A stretch of 64,000 bases of DNA from Chrysopilus asiliformis (Eukaryota > Arthropoda > Insecta > Diptera > Rhagionidae): positions 8,883,942-8,947,941 of the forward strand of contig OZ035964.1 of assembly GCA_964034945.1 (NCBI GenBank). The letters run 5' to 3'. This document shows, piece after piece, positions 57,424-64,000 of the stretch. The notes under the pieces were generated by a model that made no database searches, was not told the DNA's origin, and worked only from the letters and a program-made list of their open reading frames with translations. The position numbers were made by a program, and so were the translations under genes. The stretch's first letter is position 1. Each line of letters opens with the position of its first letter.

Positions 57424-57777
57424 TCAACAGAAATATCCTAAATTAAATAATTCATCCTTTTGAGTCGTTAGTGTGGAGAAGCATGACTGGATGGACGGTC
57501 TAATACCAGATACTTCAGATACACCTCTATCTATAGCCATAGTAAATTTATTTAAAGCAGCATATCGCCACGCAGACACACTCGCACACATACACACACA
57601 CACATCCACAAAATGGTAATTCGTGTAATGAAAGGGTGGAGGTGGAGCTTTGTGCATCGCCGCATCATCTTCAAAAAGATTTATAGCATTTGTTGGGTCC
57701 TGGGTCGCGCCGAGAGCTGAATCTGCGTTAGTCCTTGTGGGAAGGATACTTGCTGGCGACATTACTGTGCCTGGCAA
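57424..57777 (-). CDS. Possible exon, unrecognised
   Basis: A frame follows a plausible acceptor (TTTTTCACCAG) at 57778 and reads LPGTVMSPASILPTRTN, then EDDAAMHKAPPPPFHYTN, with ordinary codon use until a CA/TG microsatellite (57585-57605). The donor is unclear. It lies on the sv strand, upstream of known sv exons, so it could be an sv exon or chance. No domain is visible. Confidence 0.25.
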   Translation of the reverse strand: MPGTVMSPASILPTRTNADSALGATQDPTNAINLFEDDAAMHKAPPPPFHYTNYHFVDVCVCMCASVSAWRYAALNKFTMAIDRGVSEVSGIRPSIQSCFSTLTTQKDELFNLGYFC

Positions 57778-59529
57778 CTGGTGAAAAACGCAATATTCTA
57801 TTTTTTTTCCTTATCCAATTCTTCACTGTATAAAATGGTGGTTTCTCCAGCATGGCATATTGTATACCATCGAGAAAAAAAACAACTAGTCCTGGCAAAC
57901 GAATCGCTCGCCAAATTCCTCATGTTGTTGTTGTTGTTTTTTGTCGGACAAACACATTTTAGTGGATTTCCGATGTGGAGTCTAAACTCGGTCTTGTTTC
58001 GTACAGATAGCATAAATAATGAAGATGATAAGGATGCGTCACAGGACGAATTCGTATTCCATGATCTTAAATCTCGTTTCGTTAGTCCTTATTCGAATTT
58101 TCCGGATTTTTTTTTCATGTTTTTGTCAGCCATCTTCCTTTCCGGATATAAGAGCCGGATGCTCTCTCTTTGACCGGATGTGCTTTATTGTTATGCGACA
58201 ATAGCAAGAAAAAAGGCTAAATTCATAACACCCGCCGGCCCTTCAGTCTCTTCTACTGATACCGTTATACTGTCCACTGACCCGATCCGACCCGAATATA
58301 ATATCGGGGATACTTGCCTGAGAATTTATTCGTCGCCCACCACCAACTTATAAACACATGCCATCGTCCATAGTAAAAGAAAGGACATACTCTCTCTTGA
58401 TTTTCTGGTTAAAAACTACGTATATTACCATCCATATTGTATATCACTGTGTTTGTTGTTATCGTTCCGAACACGATTTCAAACCATACGCCCTCAAAAG
58501 AAGATTTTTCCTGACTTTCCACCACACTAAAGAGAGTCCACCCAATTGTCGGTTAGATTAAGTCGGATAACATAGCCATGGTCGGATGGAATGATAGGAT
58601 GTTAGGCCACCGGTAAACTTGGATTGTAAACGAGATCCTATAATATAGGATTTTGGTTTGGTTTCGTTTGGTTTATCAAAATTATGTAGCGTACATAACA
58701 CACTTGTATCTAGTGGTAAGTGCGCTTAGCTGGAGAGGAAAAATAATAAAAATCGCTTTGGAGAAGGAAGTTGAAATCAGGGAAAAAAAAACTTTATATC
58801 ATACTCTACTTAGTCGTCTGTCGTCCAAAAATTGGTAAATTCTTCGTTGTCCTCATCCGGCTAGAAAAACATTACCCGGCAGAGGATCATCCTGTGCTGT
58901 GCTATGCAATATCTACCAATAAGGATTCAATTGAAGTGTACAACCGACTATTTGTTGTTTTTGAGGGGGCGGGGGGCAGGGATGGGATTGACTCGGGATG
59001 ACCGTCAGGATTATCGTCGTGTTGGGGGCAGGACGATTTAAATTGTGTGGTAGAATCGAGTAACAATAACAAAAACGATATTTCCGGCTAATGTTTTTAT
59101 GCTATTCAAACCACATTATTTGCTGCAAAATAGTGGATGCGATCACAGTTTCATGTGCGCTTGAAAAAAAAAGTTGGGATTGTGAGAAAATTTTGATTCT
59201 TCGGTGAGGATGAATGGAAAATTCTTTTCGGCGTGAACGTTTCTTGAAAAAATTTGGCTGTCATTAATTTAAAAAAAAAATAATTTATAATATCTTGCGC
59301 TGGGAAATTCGAAGAGTGAAATACGCGATTTCTGGTGTATTCTTTCCTTCGTCCTCAGGATTTGTTTTCCTCAGAAGATTTGACATAAAATGTATTACGA
59401 TATTTTTTTGTTTTCCAGATGCCCCCGCCCGCCCTACCTATTATAATCAGGGTGATCACATGTCCCGGATTAGTTAAACTTCTGTCCTGGATTTATCAAA
59501 ACTAGTGTATAATTTATCAAAAGCTAGAA
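57778..59529. other. No supported gene
   Basis: Less repeat-rich and slightly GC-richer than the rest. A plus-strand frame of 130 codons (57781-58173) shows no recognisable feature. If sv extends to the right this is intronic. Confidence 0.4.
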
Positions 59530-59950
59530 TTTTTTTTATACCGTTTGTAACGCATCGAACCAATCATCGGACACAAAAATAAACTACACGAGGGTGTTTG
59601 GGATAATAAGAGATTTTGATTTCCGCATGTTCGTCCGTGCGTCTGTCCGTCCGTGCGTCTGTCCGTCTGTCGTTCTGTCTTCCCGCCTGTCCGTCTCTCT
59701 GTCTGTCTTTCCGTATCTCTGTCTGTCTTTCCGCCTGTCCATCTGTCTATCCGTGAACACCACAATTTTCGAATAGATTGAGCTAGAGACTTGAAATTTT
59801 GTATAGTTACGTTTCTCGTAAATGGCTAGCTTTAGTTCTTGAACGGGCAAAATTGGACCATTCCTTTCCCTCCTCCCCATACAAACGAAAAAGGCATTTT
59901 TTCGAAAACGATGGGTTATTTTGAAAAATTTGTAAAGGTTAGATGTATTT

Positions 59951-60135
59951 GAGGCGTTAAAAGCTAGAGTGGACCAACCCACATGTCAAAATGCACAAAG
60001 GAACATTTCAACATTGAGTAATAAAGTCCACAGAAATTTTTTTTTCCAAAAATTTACAGTCAATAATAGTACAAAAGTGGAAAAGCTTCAAAAACTCGAT
60101 TATGTGGGTTGGTCCACTCTAGCTTTTAACGCCTC
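59951..60135. mobile_element. TIR element with exact 34-bp ends
   Basis: Ends GAGGCGTTAAAAGCTAGAGT and the inverse match over 34 bp (59951-59984, 60102-60135). A possible ATTT duplication flanks it. Core 117 bp, non-coding. Confidence 0.75.
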
Positions 60136-60285
60136 ATTTAGAATAAGATTTTACTTAACTCAGCCATAGATCAAAATCCAGTTTGACCATTCCTTCCCCC
60201 CTCTTCCATACAAATTGAGCACTTCTTTCCTGTTTTCTCGAAAACTGTGCATTGTATCGAAAAAATTTTAAAGGAAAAATGTGTT

Positions 60286-60864
60286 TACACTCTCGAAAAA
60301 ATCCGGGGACGAATTAACTCCGCCTGAAAACATAGCTAAAAGTTTAACACCGTAGCGCGGAGTTATTTTTACATTTGTATTTTACGGAGCTAAATATTCA
60401 ATTTAACACCGTTTTGACCTAAATTTTAAATGAACTCCGAAAAGGAGTCAAAAATTCACTACAACTCCTTTTAGGAGTTATTTAATTGTAAAGGGTGTTC
60501 ACGTTTAGAAGAGGCTTGCCAATTGGCTTCAACAGCCTATTGGGAAGGCAAATGGTTTACAATTCGAGAGGTCCCGTGTTCGAGTCCCGGCAGAGACATG
60601 TAAGAAAAGTTTTTAACAAGTAATATTAACTTTGGAAACACGAAAAAAAACTCAAAACATCTCAAATGCTTGCAAAAAAAAAGAGAATTTGTGAGGTTTT
60701 TTCTCTTGGTAATAAATTGGTTTAACACCGAAAAATTATTAAAAATTAACACCCATAAGGAATTGTTGTGAACTCCTAGCCCGGTGCTCGATTTTCTCCA
60801 ATAGGTGATGGACTCCCTCAAACTCCCTTTCGGTGCGTAATCGACTCCATTTTTTCGAGAGTGT
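60286..60864. mobile_element. Mariner-like MITE (TA target)
   Basis: Insert 60288-60862 has ends CACTCTCGAAAAAAT and the inverse, flanked by TA. Related ends occur at 12312. The S text ATGTGTTTAGA resumes across it. It contains AACTCC/GGAGTT motifs and a tRNA-like stretch. Confidence 0.7.
60515..60600 (+). other. tRNA-like (Pol III box) relic inside the MITE
   Basis: GTTCGAGTCC at 60577-60586 matches the B box, preceded at about the right distance by TGGCTTCAACAG, a poor A box. GGTCCCGTGTTCGAGTCCCG looks like a T arm with one mispair. No proper anticodon stem forms, so this is a SINE or pseudo-tRNA relic, not a working tRNA. Confidence 0.3.
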
Positions 60865-60990
60865 AGAGTATGATTTTACATAACCGGTCCATACATCAAA
60901 ATCCAATCGAGCCACTTCTTTCTTCCTCTTCCGCATAAATGGATTTTTTTACTATAAAATTTTGTCATATAGAGTTTGACGATTGGCCCC

Positions 60991-63900
60991 TGGCAATTGT
61001 AGCTTATTTTTCAGATATAAATGGTTTCTATATATATTTTTTTTGTTTCGTTGCTGCGTTTGAGTCATTCTTCTTTGACCACTCCCCCTCCTCGTCATGT
61101 ATTGATCCAAAATACCTGTGGTCACTCTACTTATAACAATTTTTCATTTTATTTTGTATGGAGTTTAGTATGTCGTTGCCGCATTTCTGCAGCACCGCCC
61201 CCCCCCCCCCACCTCGTTTTCCCAACCCAACAAAACTTCAACCCAATCCGTCGACTTGTTTTCCAATTACAGTTTTTAAAACCCCCCCAACCAGACTAGA
61301 CTTCGTTTAGATTTTCGACTTGATTTTCCTCGATGATTTTTCCGCAATGAAACAACTTTTCTATATGAAATCTCATATCGAATACCCCTGAATATGAAAC
61401 GATGAAGATGTGGTTAATCTAGTAAAACGATATTGGCCGCAGTTTTCGATTGGAAATGCCACAATTAGATGAGGTCTTAAAGTCATGATCACAATTAAAA
61501 TGCATCCATCATGGCCCTCGTACGGCTAATCCTTACATCGCAGTCAATGAGTAAAACGCATAATCGCACTTGGATTGAGGGAACGTGTTATGATATTCGA
61601 ATTATGATGATAATGATGATGATATGTTAGCCACGTGTCTGCTCTTGAAGTACGTCGAATGTGGTTGGTATCCATCCACCCTCGGCGTTAACATTATCCC
61701 ATAATGCACTTGGAATTCCCTTTGATTGGGTCTGTTGTTTTTTTTATAGATATATTCTCAATTCCTTCGACTCAATATGTGTGTGTGTGTGTGTGTGTGT
61801 GGCTTTCATCCCTTCCTATAACCCCATCGATTCGCTAGAGGAAACTGCGCAATCTAAATGCAAATCCCTTAATACGCAAAATTTTTTGGCGACATGCAGC
61901 ATTATTCCGGTTTTCTAGCAATTCCTCCGTCCACCAAAGAGCCGCTAACTCTATGCTGTCACCCCATTTTCATCCGGTCAGATCACGTGCCTCAAAAATG
62001 TTGCGAAGGGTTGTGCTATCTGCATGGTATTACGATTGCAGTACTACGCCCTCAACCTTAAACCTGTCCAGAGAGTTTCACTAAAATCCGGACGAATCCG
62101 GGGCTCCATAAGCAACCGCAACAGTGACAATCGCAAGGGTTCGTCATATCCGAGTGCAACAATCCCGAAAGCAAAGAAAAAAAAACGCTTTTAATTTATT
62201 GCTATTATTAATAAATATAATCGATTTTAATTTTTAATTTCTTTCCATTTGTAAAAAGCCTCATTGACAGACACGACACGTGACCCAAATATTTTGGTGC
62301 GCGTTTCGTAAAAACACGAAAAGTCAGCGATTATTTTAGAACAGGGGTTCGGCCAAGAGTCAAAAATAAATATGAATTAAATTGAAATAGGGTTGAACTC
62401 CTATCCGATCATAGACCGATATACGGACATACAGATAGAATAAAAAAAACATTTGAGAAGTTAGGGTCACGTGGCCGGATCATGTTGTACTTAAACCGAA
62501 AACTTTTCTAAATTGCCATCAATGAAAATATTTCTCTACTCATTGTCGGCATTAAGGACATTTCCGTAACGCTTTCAGAATTTGATTTATTGCCAATTTT
62601 TGTGCAATATTTTTTTTTATGTCAGTATTTTTTTGTTCTTTCTTTTTTTCTGTGACTGTTCTCACAAATGAAGTAATTTACGGAACTTGAAGACAATTTG
62701 TGGGAGACTTTTCTAATTTCCGCTGGAAAACCTTTATATCCTTATGGTAGTGGTTTTCAACATATTTTGTTTTTTGGTTTTCAACAAATTTTGAATTATC
62801 AAAAGATTGACGATCCCCTTCTCCGACCGTGGTCGATAGATTATAAGGCTACCCAAATAGCATTTTAAGCAGCCGTGTCGTCTTTATCCCCATAGTTCGT
62901 CACCATGCAGATCACGGCGATAAGCAATTTATGTAGAAAACACGTCCTTAGTCGTGCGTATGAGACGCGCAACGACACACATAGTGGGGAACACTTTTCT
63001 GCGGTTTGCTACGTCGCAAATATAACGACAGGGACGTAATTAGTAGCCTCATGCGCGAGCGTCATCTGACGTGCATATCACACAATTACACAAATCATCG
63101 AGCGGGTTTTCTTTCTCCCTCGAATTCTTACTTAGCTTGGGTGAGTCAACAGAGATGAACAATAAAAACGTAAACAGAAACGAACAAGAAAAATCTAATG
63201 GCGATAAATTAATGGAAACTTTTTGTGGAGTATTATTTTATAATGGACTTTTCTTCCGATTGCATGTCGTGATTTTAATTGCCATTAAAATTTTTCGGCA
63301 ATATTGGATCTGAAATTTAAACAAATTTTAATGGGCCATCAAATTATTTAGTTTTTAATGAAAAATTTCTTTAATTTTATTTTACCGGTCAAATTTATTT
63401 TTTCTTTTGCAATAAAATTTTGATGCCAATAAAATTGCGCTGTTTCAAAAATGTCTGCTATCCACTTTTTATGCAATATCCTTCAGTCATTCGCCTGAAA
63501 TAAGAAATTTAATTCTCGAAACGTAATCGTTTTCATCAAACGTCAATGGGAAATATGGCGGCTGAAGGCATCAATTTTTTTTTGGTGTTTCTTAGACGGG
63601 GAGCTTTAATGAAACTTTAGTGGTAGCAGTTTCGTCACTTTTTCCATCACACGCTTCTTCAAAATTAAACTGACGTTCAGGCTCCACAGCCAATCACTAT
63701 TTCGGCCCGAAAACCATCAAATGCTGCTCTATCGCCGCAGGATTTTCATGAAGCGAATGTTGCCCCAAAGATCGTGCTCGTCACTTCTTTCGCTTCTTTT
63801 ACGCGGATGTGAATTATAGGTGTAAATTTTTAATCCCGATTGTGTAAATTTCTACTCTTTCAAGTCGCAAAGAACAAATCTCATGTTCCCGTACTTTTCG

Positions 63901-64000
63901 ATGCTGTTTGGGTATTGTAAAACTTTTTGAGAAATATGCACAACAGGCAGAATTTTTAAAAAATAAAACGACGCAAGCTAAACTCATCGAGAAGAATGCG
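60991..64000. other. No supported gene; GT microsatellite 61777-61801
   Basis: A GT run at about 61777-61801 and a C run near 61198-61210. Around 62030-62190 the plus strand is GC-richer and open for about 50 codons without a splice context. I see no paired-domain sequence on the minus strand here, so sv N-terminal exons are not in this stretch. Confidence 0.45.

Larger units (their letters stand above)
59530..60990 (+). mobile_element. S-family copy carrying two MITEs
   Basis: Starts ATACCGTTTGTAACGCATCG, has GGACACAAAAATAAACTACA, a long CCGTCCGTGCGTCTGTCC tract (59630-59760) and GCTAGAGACTTGAAATTTTG. It is split by inserts at 59951-60135 and 60288-60862. Confidence 0.7.

Noticed and set aside
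57781..58173. 130-codon plus frame
   Set aside because: Phe/Ser-rich with no domain, no splice support and no recognised similarity; likely chance in a low-stop stretch.
60515..60600. Functional tRNA gene
   Set aside because: B box is present but the anticodon arm does not fold and the T stem has a mispair; at most a relic.
62030..62190. Possible coding exon with GC-richer composition
   Set aside because: Open for about 50 codons on plus but no start, acceptor, donor or recognisable protein.

Overview
This is a eukaryotic, AT-rich window from an insect, most likely a fly (Diptera). Three genes can be modelled from splice sites and recognisable protein: slc39a9/ZIP9 (fly Zip102B) on the minus strand, VPS29 on the plus strand, and the C-terminal half of the Pax2/5/8 transcription factor shaven (sv) on the minus strand. 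Introns are short in the housekeeping genes and long in sv. No rRNA, CRISPR array or convincing functional tRNA was seen.

Layout. 1-27.7 kb is almost gene-free. It holds two orphan minus-strand exons with ATG starts and clear donors (5033-5521 and 18745-19059, gene unknown) in a bed of repeats. 27.8-28.6 kb carries a two-exon plus-strand gene for an apparently secreted precursor with three furin-type basic sites; I do not recognise it. 30.0-33.2 kb is ZIP9 (four exons) and 34.6-35.4 kb is VPS29 (five exons), arranged head to head. 35.6-39.8 kb is a decayed duplication of VPS29 and its downstream flank, broken by insertions and by a 72-bp satellite. 40-45.8 kb is AT-rich, with MITEs and an octamer array. 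45.8-54.3 kb is sv, six exons from the region after the paired box to the stop; the paired-domain exons are not in the window and should lie beyond its right edge. 54.4-64 kb is repeats plus sequence with no clear gene.

Repeats dominate. One 0.7-1 kb family (called R here) occurs about ten times on both strands. It contains short CTGT/GACA tracts and the phrases GATAACGGTAAAAGATA and CTCGATAACGG. A second family (S) occurs about five times. Small DNA elements sit inside copies of R and S, and the intact copies serve as empty sites. Terminal inverted repeats and target duplications point to piggyBac-like (TTAA), PIF/Harbinger-like (TTA/TAA), pogo-like and mariner-like (TA) and hAT-like (8 bp) MITEs. 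Non-autonomous Helitrons (TCATACTAAT start, CTAG end) are also present. A 72-bp satellite, each monomer carrying a 13-bp dyad, forms two arrays, the larger inside an R copy in the last sv intron.

ZIP9 (Zip102B) and shaven both lie on the small fourth chromosome (Muller element F) of Drosophila melanogaster. Finding them about 12 kb apart suggests this window is element F, which is known to be an ancestral X in several fly lineages. Gene names rest on my reading of the translated sequence; no search was run.
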